A stretch of 64,000 nucleotides of DNA. Origin: UBA1858 sp045106935 (GTDB lineage Bacteria; Pseudomonadota; Gammaproteobacteria; UBA4575). A program made the position numbers and the translations under genes. Each line of letters begins with the position of its first letter. Position 1 is the stretch's first letter. Of the stretch, positions 34,912 to 44,417 are shown piece after piece. The DNA lies in contig JBGCFN010000018.1 of assembly GCA_045106935.1 (NCBI GenBank), forward strand, positions 26,792 through 90,791. Reading direction: 5' to 3'. Below the pieces are notes generated by a model. The model ran no database searches and was not told the DNA's origin. It saw only the letters and a program-made list of their open reading frames with translations.

Positions 34912-35634
34912 ATGAAAGGCATTAACAAAATTTACAAGTTAGTTTCACTGTCCAGTCGCACAATTTATCCCTGGGTATGTTGTATGTGTGGCGGACAGAA
35001 GCAAACACATATAGGTGTATGCCATGCTTGTATTATGCATTTACCTTGGTGTTTCAATGAGCCCTTGTGTTCTATATGTGGCTTACCACTAGCAGGTTCG
35101 AAGAGCGCTAGGACAATTTGTGGAATATGTCAGCATTCGCCCCCTTATTACGATCATATCCATGCTAATTTTTGGTACCAAGCACCTATTGATAGACTGA
35201 TATCAGATTATAAATATCAAAATCAATGGCAAAATGCACAAACGTTGATTGATCTATCGGCCGTATCTTTGGCTAACATATTGAAAGCAGGCTTAGTCAT
35301 TCCTATGCCTAGCCACCCGATGCGTATTCGCCAAAGAGGGTTCAATGCAGTTTATGAATTGATTAAGCTACTCAGCAAAAAAGTAACATTTAATTATGAG
35401 CTTAACGCAGTCATTCGTAGTAAAAATACTGATACCCAGACTGGCAAATTAAAACCTCAACGTAGGAAAAACGTTAAAGGCGCTTTTAATATAATAAAGC
35501 CGCTTGAATATGAGCACGTTATTATTTTTGATGAAGTTGTCACTACTGCTGCTACAGTAAATGAGTTGAGTTACTGCTTAAAGCAAGCGGGGATTAAGCG
35601 AGTAACTGTGTGTGCAATAGCACGCACTAAATAG
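34912..35634 (+). CDS. comF: ComF family phosphoribosyltransferase-like protein
   Basis: Homologue of the ComFC competence protein, 240 residues. The N-terminal zinc-finger part has paired cysteines (CCMCGG, CHAC, CSICG, CGICQ), followed by a phosphoribosyltransferase-type domain. The PRPP loop reads IIFDEVVTTAATVNE, departing from the usual DDVxTTGxT (Asp to Glu and Gly to Ala), so catalysis is doubtful. A role in DNA uptake is inferred; dprA is also in the window. Its stop overlaps ubiA by 8 bases. Confidence 0.92.
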   Translation: MKGINKIYKLVSLSSRTIYPWVCCMCGGQKQTHIGVCHACIMHLPWCFNEPLCSICGLPLAGSKSARTICGICQHSPPYYDHIHANFWYQAPIDRLISDYKYQNQWQNAQTLIDLSAVSLANILKAGLVIPMPSHPMRIRQRGFNAVYELIKLLSKKVTFNYELNAVIRSKNTDTQTGKLKPQRRKNVKGAFNIIKPLEYEHVIIFDEVVTTAATVNELSYCLKQAGIKRVTVCAIARTK

Positions 35635-36499
35635 GTAACCAATAACTGGCTGCAATACCGATAAATATAATCAGGCCGACATAATTATTATTTAAAAAAG
35701 CATCAAAACAGTCTTGAGGTTTGCGAGAATAAATTAGTATTTGTTGATAAATAAAAAATAAAGCGACTAAAAATAAACTACAAAAATACCAATAACGTAG
35801 ATCAACTTGTGTGCCTACTGAAATTAATGCTAACAACACAAAAATTTGTAACACGCCAATAATGGTTCGATCAGATGAGCCAAACAATATTGCCGTTGAC
35901 TTAACGCCAATTCTTATATCATCTTTTCGGTCAATCATGCCGTACATAGTGTCATAGGCGGTTGTCCAGATGATGGTCGCAATAAAAAGTAGCCAACCCC
36001 ATTGAGGTGGATAGGTATCAGTTAGTGCAACAAACGCCATGGGTACAGCCCACGCAAAAGCTAAACCTAAATGAACTTGCGGCAAATAATGCAGGCGCTT
36101 AGTAAATGGGTATGTAGCAGCAAGAGTTACTGCTACTAATGAAAATAATAGCGTTAGTTTGTTTAAAAAAATTGTCACTAAACAAAATGCAAACACGGAT
36201 AAAATTATAAATATAGAAATAGCTTCTAGTGAAGAAACCTTGCCGCTAACAAGAGGGCGATTTTTAGTTCTTTCGACATCGCCATCAATATTCCGGTCAG
36301 CATAGTCATTAATAGCACAACCGGCAGAGCGCATTAAAATCACGCCAAGGATAAATACGATTAACACGGATAAATCTGGTTTACCTTCAGCTGCAATGAA
36401 TAATGCCCACAGTGTTGGCCATAGCAACAAGAAAATTCCTATTGGCTTGTCTAAACGTACTAGCTGTGCGTAAGCGATAAGTTTATGTTTTATCGGCAT
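35627..36499 (-). CDS. ubiA: 4-hydroxybenzoate octaprenyltransferase
   Basis: Membrane prenyltransferase of ubiquinone synthesis. It has 290 residues with about eight or nine membrane helices. The two Asp-rich motifs are present: NDYADRNIDGDVERTKNRP and a second around YDTMYGMIDRKDD. No ubiC (chorismate lyase) is adjacent. It is convergent with comF and divergent from the carbonic anhydrase gene. Confidence 0.96.
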   Translation of the reverse strand: MPIKHKLIAYAQLVRLDKPIGIFLLLWPTLWALFIAAEGKPDLSVLIVFILGVILMRSAGCAINDYADRNIDGDVERTKNRPLVSGKVSSLEAISIFIILSVFAFCLVTIFLNKLTLLFSLVAVTLAATYPFTKRLHYLPQVHLGLAFAWAVPMAFVALTDTYPPQWGWLLFIATIIWTTAYDTMYGMIDRKDDIRIGVKSTAILFGSSDRTIIGVLQIFVLLALISVGTQVDLRYWYFCSLFLVALFFIYQQILIYSRKPQDCFDAFLNNNYVGLIIFIGIAASYWLPI

Positions 36500-36583
36500 A
36501 GAAGATTGAAGTGATTATCAGCTTGGTGACTAGCATGATAGCATTACATAAGTAATTCAATCACTAACATCAACATTTCTATT

Positions 36584-37120
36584 ATGACGATTAGAACATT
36601 TCAAAAGTTTTCTCCTAAGTTACATAAAACAGCTTATATTGATCCCACGGCATTAGTTATTGGGCAGGTAAGCATAGGGGCAGATAGCTCAATCTGGCCT
36701 ATGACGGTAGTTAGAGGTGATATCAATACGATTACAATTGGTGAGCGAACAAACATTCAAGATGGCTCAATTCTACATGTCAGTCATGACGGGGAATATA
36801 GTCCGGGTGGAGCGAGTATGACGATCGGTAACGATGTCACCGTTGGGCACTCAGTAGTATTGCATGCCTGTACATTGAAGGACTGCTGTCTGATAGGTAT
36901 TGGCTCAGTGATCTTAGATAATGCAGTGGTACATAAGCACGCAATGGTTGGTGCGGGATCACTCGTCACTAACGGGAAAGAACTTGAAGGAGGTTATTTA
37001 TGGATGGGTCGACCAGCTAAGAAGGTTCGTGAGTTGAGTGAAAAAGAAATTGAATATTTATCATATTCCGCAAACCACTATGTGAAAGTAAAACAAATGC
37101 ATGAAAGTACCGAGGATTAA
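36584..37120 (+). CDS. Gamma-class carbonic anhydrase family protein (YrdA type)
   Basis: Left-handed beta-helix protein of 178 residues built of hexapeptide repeats. The three metal-ligand histidines seem present in SILHVSHD and VGHSVVLHAC. YrdA-type members often lack measurable carbonic anhydrase activity, so function is uncertain. It overlaps the convergent aroE gene by 4 bases, a gene pair seen in many gammaproteobacteria. Confidence 0.92.
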   Translation: MTIRTFQKFSPKLHKTAYIDPTALVIGQVSIGADSSIWPMTVVRGDINTITIGERTNIQDGSILHVSHDGEYSPGGASMTIGNDVTVGHSVVLHACTLKDCCLIGIGSVILDNAVVHKHAMVGAGSLVTNGKELEGGYLWMGRPAKKVRELSEKEIEYLSYSANHYVKVKQMHESTED

Positions 37121-37938
37121 TTGCTTGGTCGTAATAACTTAAATACTGGCAAAGTGTCAGGTCGATAACCTCTCCAGATGTAATAAGACTCAGCAGCCTG
37201 TTCGATTAACATACCTATCCCATCAATTGATTTTTTAGCATTTAATTGATTGCTCCACTGAAGAAACGCGGTGGGTTGATCACTATAAGCTAAGTCATAA
37301 CAGATAGTATTTTCACCGACAGTGCCGGGTGGAATAGGTGGAACGTCATTGTTTAAACTTGCTGATGTGGCATTAATGATGAGATCAAATTGTTGGGTGT
37401 CAATATCATTAAATCCACAACTATCAATATTCCCCGCAATAGAAAAAGAGTCAGCTAAGGAATTGGCCTTAGCCACTGTTCTATTAGCAATTAAAATCTG
37501 TGAAGGGTGTTGTTGCAGCAAAGGGAGAAGTATTCCTCGAGTGGCGCCGCCAGCACCAAGAATAAGAATAGTTTTATCCTTTAGCTGCAATCCAAGGTTG
37601 TTTTTCAGGTCTGCGAGTAAACCAATGCCATCAGTATTGGCGCCAGCCCAACCAGTATCTGCATCAAAACTCAAAGTATTTACCGCACCTGCTGATTGCG
37701 CATACTCATTTAATTGTTGGCACTGCTGAAATGCCACAAGCTTAAAGGGAACGGTGACATTTAACCCAAGCCCACCGTGACTGACAAAGTCGTTTACATG
37801 TTGAGAAAATTGATCTTGTTCGGCAAGAATGCGGTCATAACTGATCGTCACTTGTTCTTGTTTAGCGAAAGCCAGATGAATCTGGGGAGATTTACTATGG
37901 TGAATGGGGTTACCAATGACCGCGTACTTATTTTCCAC
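37117..37938 (-). CDS. aroE: Shikimate dehydrogenase
   Basis: NADPH-dependent reduction of 3-dehydroshikimate in aromatic amino acid synthesis. It has 273 residues, GTG start at 37938. The substrate site NPIHHSKSPQIH, catalytic lysine in NVTVPFK, and nucleotide loop LGAGGATRG are intact. It lies 19 bases after hemB. Confidence 0.97.
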   Translation of the reverse strand: MENKYAVIGNPIHHSKSPQIHLAFAKQEQVTISYDRILAEQDQFSQHVNDFVSHGGLGLNVTVPFKLVAFQQCQQLNEYAQSAGAVNTLSFDADTGWAGANTDGIGLLADLKNNLGLQLKDKTILILGAGGATRGILLPLLQQHPSQILIANRTVAKANSLADSFSIAGNIDSCGFNDIDTQQFDLIINATSASLNNDVPPIPPGTVGENTICYDLAYSDQPTAFLQWSNQLNAKKSIDGIGMLIEQAAESYYIWRGYRPDTLPVFKLLRPSN

Positions 37939-37957
37939 TATCCTAACAATGAATTAG

Positions 37958-38950
37958 TTAAGTACGTAACCAGCTAGCAACATCTTTAGCATAATAGGTC
38001 AAAATTGCATCTGCACCTGCACGCTTCATACTCAGAAGTGATTCTAGTACACACGACTTCTCATCAAGCCATCCATTCTGACTGGCCGCTTTGAGCATGG
38101 CGTATTCTCCACTAACTTGGTAAACAAACGTTGGTACAGCAAATTCCAGTTTTACCCGCTGAACGATATCGAGATACGGCATGCCAGGTTTTACCATGAC
38201 CATATCCGCGCCTTCGTCTAAGTCTAGCTGGACTTCTCTTAAGGATTCGTCACTATTTGCCGGATCCATTTGGTAGCTATACTTGTTTCCGCCGCTTAAA
38301 TTGCTTGCGGAGCCCACCGCGTCACGGAAGGGGCCATAAAAACTTGAGGCATATTTCGCCGCATAAGAAAGAATTTTCGTGTTAACAAAACCCTGACTTT
38401 CGAGTTCAAGACGGATAGCGCCAATCCGTCCATCCATCATATCTGATGGCGCGACGATATCCGCACCGGCTTGTGCGTGGGATATTGCTTGTTTGACTAA
38501 TACCTCCACGGTTTCGTCGTTTACAACGTATCCATTTTCATCAATTAGACCATCCTGTCCGTGAGAGGTAAAAGGGTCTAAAGCAACATCAGTAATCACA
38601 CCGAGCTCGGGCACCTCACTTTTAATCGCCTGTACCGCACGTTGGGCGAGTCCTTGAGGGTTGTATGCTTCTTCAGCACCAAGCGATTTTTTATCATCGG
38701 GAGTCACTGGAAAAAGAGCAATCGCAGGGATTCCCAGCTGATAGATTTCAGCGGCTTCTTTTTGTAATTGATCAATACTGACGCGTTCGACTCCAGGCAT
38801 GGATAATACGGGTTCACGCTTAGCATTCCCTTCAATAATGAACATGGGATAGATTAAATCAGCGGAGGTTAAAACATTCTCTTGCATTAACCTTCTGCTG
38901 AAACTAGAAGCGCGCATACGGCGCATTCTATTATTTGGAAAGTAACTCAC
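37958..38950 (-). CDS. hemB: Delta-aminolevulinic acid dehydratase (porphobilinogen synthase)
   Basis: Condenses two aminolevulinate molecules to porphobilinogen in haem synthesis. It has 330 residues with a GTG start. The active-site lysines lie in SYAAKYASSFYGPFRD and MVKPGMPYLD. The metal region reads DVALDPFTSHGQDG, with Asp in place of the cysteines of zinc enzymes, so it is the magnesium-dependent type. It follows hemF by 11 bases. Confidence 0.97.
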   Translation of the reverse strand: MSYFPNNRMRRMRASSFSRRLMQENVLTSADLIYPMFIIEGNAKREPVLSMPGVERVSIDQLQKEAAEIYQLGIPAIALFPVTPDDKKSLGAEEAYNPQGLAQRAVQAIKSEVPELGVITDVALDPFTSHGQDGLIDENGYVVNDETVEVLVKQAISHAQAGADIVAPSDMMDGRIGAIRLELESQGFVNTKILSYAAKYASSFYGPFRDAVGSASNLSGGNKYSYQMDPANSDESLREVQLDLDEGADMVMVKPGMPYLDIVQRVKLEFAVPTFVYQVSGEYAMLKAASQNGWLDEKSCVLESLLSMKRAGADAILTYYAKDVASWLRT

Positions 38951-38961
38951 CTAGCAATTCC

Positions 38962-39879
38962 TTAAGGTTGGTTTACCCAGTCTTTAGGGCACAAAAAGTT
39001 CTTATATAGTATTTCTTCAGGACTTTTTTCTTCTGGTTGCCAATTATACTCCCATCGGACTTGTGGTGGCAGAGACATCAAGATGGATTCGGTGCGTCCT
39101 CCAGATTGAAGGCCAAATAAGGTGCCACGATCGTAAACTAAATTAAATTCAACGTATCTACCGCGTCGATATAGTTGAAAGTCTCGTTCACGTTGGCTAA
39201 ATGGGGTGTCCTTACGTTTTTCTACAATGGGAGAATAAGCTTTTAAAAAGCTGTCACCCACGCTACGTAAAAAAGAAAAGCTCGTATCAAAATCTGGCTC
39301 ATTAAGGTCATCAAAAAATAGCCCGCCAATGCCTCTTGGCTCTTTACGGTGAGGCAAATAAAAGTATTCGTCGCACCATTTTTTATATTTGCTATAGGTG
39401 TTATCACCAAATGGGTCACAGGCTGACTTTGCTGTGTTATGCCAATGTTTAGCATCATCTTCAAAGCCATAATAGGGTGTTAAATCATAGCCACCACCAA
39501 ACCACCAAATTGGATCGTTATCTTTGGGTTGGGCAATAAAAAAACGAACATTACAGTGACTCGTAGGGATGTAAGGATTGTTTGGGTGAATAACCAAGGA
39601 AACACCCGCCGCTTCAAAACTGCTACCAGATAATTCCGGTCGTTGAGTAGTGGCTGCCTTAGGTAATTGATTTCCACTGACACGGGAATAATTAACCCCA
39701 GCCTGCTCAAATACAGCACCATTCCTTAGTACACGACTACGCCCACCACCCCCTTCTTCTCGGGTCCATACATCTTCTGCAAAGGGTGTTCCATCAATAC
39801 GAGATAATTCTGTGCAGATAGTATCTTGCAGAGATTCTAAATAGGTCAGTACATTAGTTAGATTGGGTGAGTCACTCAT
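38962..39879 (-). CDS. hemF: Oxygen-dependent coproporphyrinogen III oxidase
   Basis: Aerobic oxidative decarboxylation of coproporphyrinogen III in haem synthesis. It has 305 residues. The family signature segments FFIAQPKD, WWFGGGYDLTPYYGFEDD, and RYVEFNLVYDRGTLFGL are present. Presence of HemF indicates an organism adapted to oxygen. It sits between tsaC and hemB. Confidence 0.98.
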   Translation of the reverse strand: MSDSPNLTNVLTYLESLQDTICTELSRIDGTPFAEDVWTREEGGGGRSRVLRNGAVFEQAGVNYSRVSGNQLPKAATTQRPELSGSSFEAAGVSLVIHPNNPYIPTSHCNVRFFIAQPKDNDPIWWFGGGYDLTPYYGFEDDAKHWHNTAKSACDPFGDNTYSKYKKWCDEYFYLPHRKEPRGIGGLFFDDLNEPDFDTSFSFLRSVGDSFLKAYSPIVEKRKDTPFSQRERDFQLYRRGRYVEFNLVYDRGTLFGLQSGGRTESILMSLPPQVRWEYNWQPEEKSPEEILYKNFLCPKDWVNQP

Positions 39880-39888
39880 AAATTAATT

Positions 39889-40434
39889 CTACCTGCGTAA
39901 AATGTTACCGCTGTCTAAGTCGATAATAGTACTAGATTTACCGCTACCAGGTGTTTGATTCTGGTCAATGTAATCAATATTTGGTCCGAATACTGCGCGA
40001 ACCTGCTGAGCATTGATGCAGTTAGGTTGATTTGAAATATTTGCGCTGGTTGAAGCAATCGCACCCACTTCAATACATAAGTCCATAATAGGCGAATGTT
40101 TAGTGATGCGAACGGCGACTTTATTGGTAGAGCCTAATAATTGTGACGGCACGTTTTTATTTGCATGGACTAGCCATGTAGTAGGTGTGGCTGTTGGTTT
40201 ATTTAAAAGATCGAGCGTGTTGTTATCAGCAAGTAAAAATTCTTCCACCTGTTCAGCAGAGGCCGCTAACAAAATAAAACTTTTTTGTTCGTCTCGACTT
40301 TTAATATTTGCCAGACGAAGTAATGATTGTGTGAGTGGTAAACAGGCAAGTCCGAAAACAGTATCTGTTTGGTGGGCAATAACGCCAGCGTTATTTAAAA
40401 CATTCACGGCGCTATTTTGTGATGATGAAGGCAT
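39889..40434 (-). CDS. tsaC: Threonylcarbamoyl-AMP synthase (TsaC/YrdC/Sua5)
   Basis: Makes the threonylcarbamoyl-AMP used for t6A37 in tRNAs that read ANN codons. It has 181 residues, the short TsaC form without the Sua5 domain. The start AGVIAHQTDTVFGLACLP and nucleotide-site KSRDEQKSFILL are typical. It is followed by hemF and preceded by topA on the same strand; a tsaC-hemF-aroE grouping is common in gammaproteobacteria. Confidence 0.95.
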   Translation of the reverse strand: MPSSSQNSAVNVLNNAGVIAHQTDTVFGLACLPLTQSLLRLANIKSRDEQKSFILLAASAEQVEEFLLADNNTLDLLNKPTATPTTWLVHANKNVPSQLLGSTNKVAVRITKHSPIMDLCIEVGAIASTSANISNQPNCINAQQVRAVFGPNIDYIDQNQTPGSGKSSTIIDLDSGNILRR

Positions 40435-40455
40435 CCGCTAATGTTAGCAGTAAAC

Positions 40456-42792
40456 TTATGAAGATTTTTTAGCAGCTTTTTTCTTTTTAGCGGTTTTGCG
40501 TCTAGCTTTACGCACCGGGGCTTTGGCTATCATTTCCTGACACTGCTCTAAGGTTAACGAAGCGGGCTCCACGTCTTTTGGTATCTTGGCATTTTTTTTG
40601 CCATCGGTGACATAGGGGCCATAACGACCATTCAACACCTGAATACCTTCTTCAACAAATTCGTTAATGAACTTGTTTGCATCTTCTTCTTTTTTGATGG
40701 CGATAAACTCTAAGGCTTGCTCAAGCGTAATCGTGTGTGGATCTTCGCCTTTAATGGAAGCGTATTTAGTACCAAATTTTACATAAGGGCCAAAACGACC
40801 AAAGCTTGCTGAGATTTTTTCACCATCTTCTGTTTCGCCGAGATCACGCGGTAATTTAAATAATTCGAGGGCATCTTCAAGCGTGACAGAATCCATTTTT
40901 TGACCAGGGCGTAAACCGGCAAACTTAGGTTTTTCTTCATCGTCTTTAGTGCCAATTTGAACAAAAGGCCCATACCTACCCATACGAACACTCATCGGTT
41001 TGCCCGATTTAGGGTCGATACCTAAATCTCTTGCTTCAATGGCTTCCTCACGTGTAACAGATACTTCTTTATCTTTGACTAGCTCATCTAGTGGATTCCA
41101 AAATGACTCCATCACAGGGACCCATTCTTTTTCACCACGTGATATTTCATCTAACTCGTCTTCTAGTCTAGCTGTAAAATCATAGTCGACATATTGAGTA
41201 AAATGTTTTGTCAAAAAGCGAGTGACTAAACGGCCTATATCCGTTGGGAAAAAACGCCGGCTTTCTATTTCAGCGTACTCTCTATTTTGGATGGTAGAAA
41301 TAATAGAAGCATAAGTCGATGGACGACCAATGCCATACTCTTCTAAAGCTTTTACTAAACTTGCTTCAGTAAAGCGCGGTGGCGGTTCTGTGAAGTGTTG
41401 TTCACAGCGAATTTCTTGTAAATTAATTTCATCACCTACTTCCATCACGGGAAGTAGTTTTTCATCACCACTGTCAGCGGCTTTATCATCAGCCCCTTCC
41501 TGATAAACAGCCATAAATCCTGCGTCTTTAATCGATGAACCTAAGGCTCGGAATATATTTTCATCACTACCACAATGCAATTCCACAGCAACAGTGTTCA
41601 ACACCGCATGCGTCATTTGGCTAGCGACAGTTCGCTTCCAAATCAAATCGTATAGTTTGTATTGTTCATCAGACAAAAATTCTTTTATTTCTTCAGGAAT
41701 ACGTAAGGCAGAGGTAGGACGAATAGCCTCGTGTGCTTCCTGAGCATTTTTAGATTTCGTCTTATAAGTTGGTGGTGTTTTAGGAAGTGACTTATCACCG
41801 TACCGCGTTTTAATTAATTCACGGATCTCCTCTACTGCTTCGTTCGCAAGAATAACCGAGTCAGTACGCATGTAGGTAATAAGGCCGACAGGGCCAGAGC
41901 CTAAATCAATTCCTTCATACAATTGTTGCGCTGTACGCATGGCACGCTGTGCAGAAAATCTTAGCTTTCTGATTGCTTCTTGTTGCATGGTTGAGGTAAT
42001 AAACGGAGCGGTTGGATTTCGCTTTCGTTCTTTTTTGTCAACCTTGCCTACAATAAGTTTGCCATCGGCAGCCTTGGTTAAAGTTTTATGAGCAGCTTGG
42101 GCAAGTTTTTCTGTGTTGATATCAAACTGCGTTAACTTTTCTTTTTTAAGGTGCGAAAGCTTTGATTGAAAAGCTTGCTTACCTTTTTTACAGTCAGCCT
42201 CTATAGTCCAGTATTCTTTTGCGACAAACTTTTCTATTTCATCTTCTCGTTCACATAGCAACCGAAGCGCAGGACTTTGTACGCGACCCGCAGATAAGCC
42301 ACGTTTAATTTTCTTCCATAGTAAAGGAGAGAGGTTAAAGCCAACTAAGTAATCTAACGCGCGTCTGGCTTGTTGCGCATATACTAAATCATTGGCAAGT
42401 TCGCGAGGATTATCAATAGCATCTTGAACGGCACTTTTGGTAATTTCATGAAATACAACACGGTGTACTTCTTTATCATCAAGTAGACCTCGCTCTTTTA
42501 ATAGTTCTGACAGATGCCAGGAGATGGCTTCGCCTTCTCTATCAGGGTCAGTTGCGAGATATAAAGAGTCAGATTTTTTTAAAGCCTTACTAATGGCTGT
42601 GACATGCTTTTCATTGCGTTCGATAATCTGATACTTCATCGCAAATTCATTTTCGGGATCGACAGCACCTTCTTTAGGAATAAGATCTCGTACATGGCCA
42701 TAAGATGCCAGAACGGTGAAATCTTTACCTAAATATTTTTCAATTGTCTTGGCTTTAGCCGGCGACTCTACAATGACGAGGTGCTTACCCAT
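40456..42792 (-). CDS. topA: DNA topoisomerase I (no C-terminal zinc ribbons)
   Basis: Type IA topoisomerase that relaxes negative supercoils. It has 778 residues. The TOPRIM domain (KHLVIVESPAKAKTIEKYLG, LATDPDREGEAI) and catalytic Tyr307 in GLITYMRTDS are intact. The C-terminus has three topoisomerase C-terminal repeats (MGRYGPFVQ, FGRFGPYVKFG, NGRYGPYVT) and a Lys-rich tail. The Cys4 zinc ribbons of the 865-residue E. coli enzyme are absent. It follows smg and dprA. Confidence 0.97.
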   Translation of the reverse strand: MGKHLVIVESPAKAKTIEKYLGKDFTVLASYGHVRDLIPKEGAVDPENEFAMKYQIIERNEKHVTAISKALKKSDSLYLATDPDREGEAISWHLSELLKERGLLDDKEVHRVVFHEITKSAVQDAIDNPRELANDLVYAQQARRALDYLVGFNLSPLLWKKIKRGLSAGRVQSPALRLLCEREDEIEKFVAKEYWTIEADCKKGKQAFQSKLSHLKKEKLTQFDINTEKLAQAAHKTLTKAADGKLIVGKVDKKERKRNPTAPFITSTMQQEAIRKLRFSAQRAMRTAQQLYEGIDLGSGPVGLITYMRTDSVILANEAVEEIRELIKTRYGDKSLPKTPPTYKTKSKNAQEAHEAIRPTSALRIPEEIKEFLSDEQYKLYDLIWKRTVASQMTHAVLNTVAVELHCGSDENIFRALGSSIKDAGFMAVYQEGADDKAADSGDEKLLPVMEVGDEINLQEIRCEQHFTEPPPRFTEASLVKALEEYGIGRPSTYASIISTIQNREYAEIESRRFFPTDIGRLVTRFLTKHFTQYVDYDFTARLEDELDEISRGEKEWVPVMESFWNPLDELVKDKEVSVTREEAIEARDLGIDPKSGKPMSVRMGRYGPFVQIGTKDDEEKPKFAGLRPGQKMDSVTLEDALELFKLPRDLGETEDGEKISASFGRFGPYVKFGTKYASIKGEDPHTITLEQALEFIAIKKEEDANKFINEFVEEGIQVLNGRYGPYVTDGKKNAKIPKDVEPASLTLEQCQEMIAKAPVRKARRKTAKKKKAAKKSS

Positions 42793-42830
42793 TTAGGAAC
42801 TACAGACGTAAAAAAGTGATCAGTGCTTAT

Positions 42831-43304
42831 TTAATGAATGTGAGATGAGGATAAATCCATAATCACATCTTCTAACCAATTATAAGGGACATCAGTACCT
42901 GAAAGGTTATACAACACGATTAGACAGACCCACCTAAGTTGTTCGATATTAATTTCATCCGTGTCTAAGGCCATTACTCTATCGATCACAAGCTCACGAC
43001 TTGTGGCGGTGAGTATGCCCATCTGCTCAAGCTCTAATAAATAGCCTTGGCATTCAAGGTCTAGTTTTTTTAACTCCCACGGATTATAGACCCGAGTTGT
43101 TTCATTCCCAGGTAAAGAGAGTTGTAGGTCATCATTTGAGGTTGGCAAGTCAGCAAGCCAATTAAAGGCTTTTTCAACATCGCCGTGGTCAAATCCAACT
43201 TCTACTAATTCTTCTAATAACGCCTCACGATTAAACATGGCATCAGCTTCTTCAAAGTAGCTTTCAAACATGTACGTTAAGACATCAAGAACATTTTCTT
43301 TCAT
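42831..43304 (-). CDS. smg: Smg family protein (DUF494)
   Basis: Conserved protein of 157 residues, unknown function. The start MKENVLDVLTYMFESYFEE and the sequence ELEQMGILTATSRELVIDRVMAL are typical of Smg. The dprA-smg-topA order is widely conserved in gammaproteobacteria. It lies 15 bases after dprA and 38 before topA. Confidence 0.95.
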   Translation of the reverse strand: MKENVLDVLTYMFESYFEEADAMFNREALLEELVEVGFDHGDVEKAFNWLADLPTSNDDLQLSLPGNETTRVYNPWELKKLDLECQGYLLELEQMGILTATSRELVIDRVMALDTDEINIEQLRWVCLIVLYNLSGTDVPYNWLEDVIMDLSSSHIH

Positions 43305-43319
43305 TTATCAAATCCATAT

Positions 43320-44414
43320 CTATGCGCGAGAATAGTGTCCAAAGGCGTCAGAGGTTACTTGGCCGCCATTTTCCAGCTCCATCAGCATGGAGCAAACTTG
43401 TTCTGGGGTCAATCCACTTTTTTCAATAATTATCTCTATTGGCAAGGGGGTATATTCAACATGTGCCAGTAAATTTCTAGATTCTCCCGATAGAAGCTGG
43501 TGGCTTTGTGTACATATTGGCCGGTGAGTGCAGGTCGACGTTTCTAAGTTTAACTCTTCCAGCACATCCTCTATTGAAGTGGTCAGCTTTGCACCTTGTT
43601 TTATGAGCTCATGGCAACCTCGGTTGAGGGGGTTATTGATTGGGCCAGGCACAGCAAATACTTCTCGTCCCTGTTCTAACGCATACCTAGCTGTAATCAA
43701 AGAGCCACTTTTTTTAGCTGCTTCTATCACGATAGTGCCCAGGCTTAATCCGCTAATAATTCGATTTCGGCGCGGAAAATGCCGAGGTAATGGTTTTACC
43801 CCAGGGGGAAATTCAGAGAGTAATAGGCCTTTGCAGGCTATCTCATTGGCCAATGGTGTGTGCTCTGCCGGGTAAATACTATCTATTCCATGGGCAAGAA
43901 TGGCGATAGTGCTGCCATGATCTGGTCTAAGAGCACCCATATGGGCCTGTTTATCGATACCACGGGCTAAGCCACTGACGATAGATATACCTAATTCTGC
44001 GAGTTGAGAAGAAAATTTAGAAGCAATCGACTGGCCAAATGAGCTTGCTTTTCGTCCTCCGACAATTCCAAGACATGCCTTATTGTTTAAGAGGTCTAGA
44101 TTGCCACGGGCATAAAGAATTGGTGGTGGCAGGTAAATTTCCTTGAGTATGTCGGGATAATTTGCCTGAGAAATTAAAACGATATGATTATTCGAATGTG
44201 ACTTGAGCCATTGGATATCATTGAGATAGCTATCTGACTGATCATTGATGATCGCTGTCGCTACTTTTTTCGGGATGCCTTTCTCTATTAGAGTAGTGTG
44301 ATTAGTATTAAATAACCCGGTGACGTTCGGGAATCTTGTGAGTAGATAGTGGAAAGTTTTAGGCCCAATTCCTGAGATATGCCAAAGTTTTAGCCAGTTT
44401 TCAATTTCTGTCAT
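43320..44414 (-). CDS. dprA: DNA-processing protein DprA (Smf)
   Basis: Binds incoming single-stranded DNA and loads RecA during natural transformation. It has 364 residues: an N-terminal helix-hairpin-helix-like region (WHISGIGPKTFHYLLTRFP), the Rossmann core (LGIVGGRKASSFG, SGLARGIDKQAH, FPRRNRIISGLS), and a C-terminal winged-helix part. A 38-nt hairpin stands three bases ahead of the start codon and takes in the only ribosome-site-like sequence (AGAGGG). With comF it suggests, but does not prove, natural competence. Confidence 0.96.
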   Translation of the reverse strand: MTEIENWLKLWHISGIGPKTFHYLLTRFPNVTGLFNTNHTTLIEKGIPKKVATAIINDQSDSYLNDIQWLKSHSNNHIVLISQANYPDILKEIYLPPPILYARGNLDLLNNKACLGIVGGRKASSFGQSIASKFSSQLAELGISIVSGLARGIDKQAHMGALRPDHGSTIAILAHGIDSIYPAEHTPLANEIACKGLLLSEFPPGVKPLPRHFPRRNRIISGLSLGTIVIEAAKKSGSLITARYALEQGREVFAVPGPINNPLNRGCHELIKQGAKLTTSIEDVLEELNLETSTCTHRPICTQSHQLLSGESRNLLAHVEYTPLPIEIIIEKSGLTPEQVCSMLMELENGGQVTSDAFGHYSRA

Positions 44415-44417
44415 GAA

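Noticed and set aside
37322..37729. 135-codon open frame antisense to aroE
   Set aside because: Entirely inside a well-conserved gene, with no recognisable domain.
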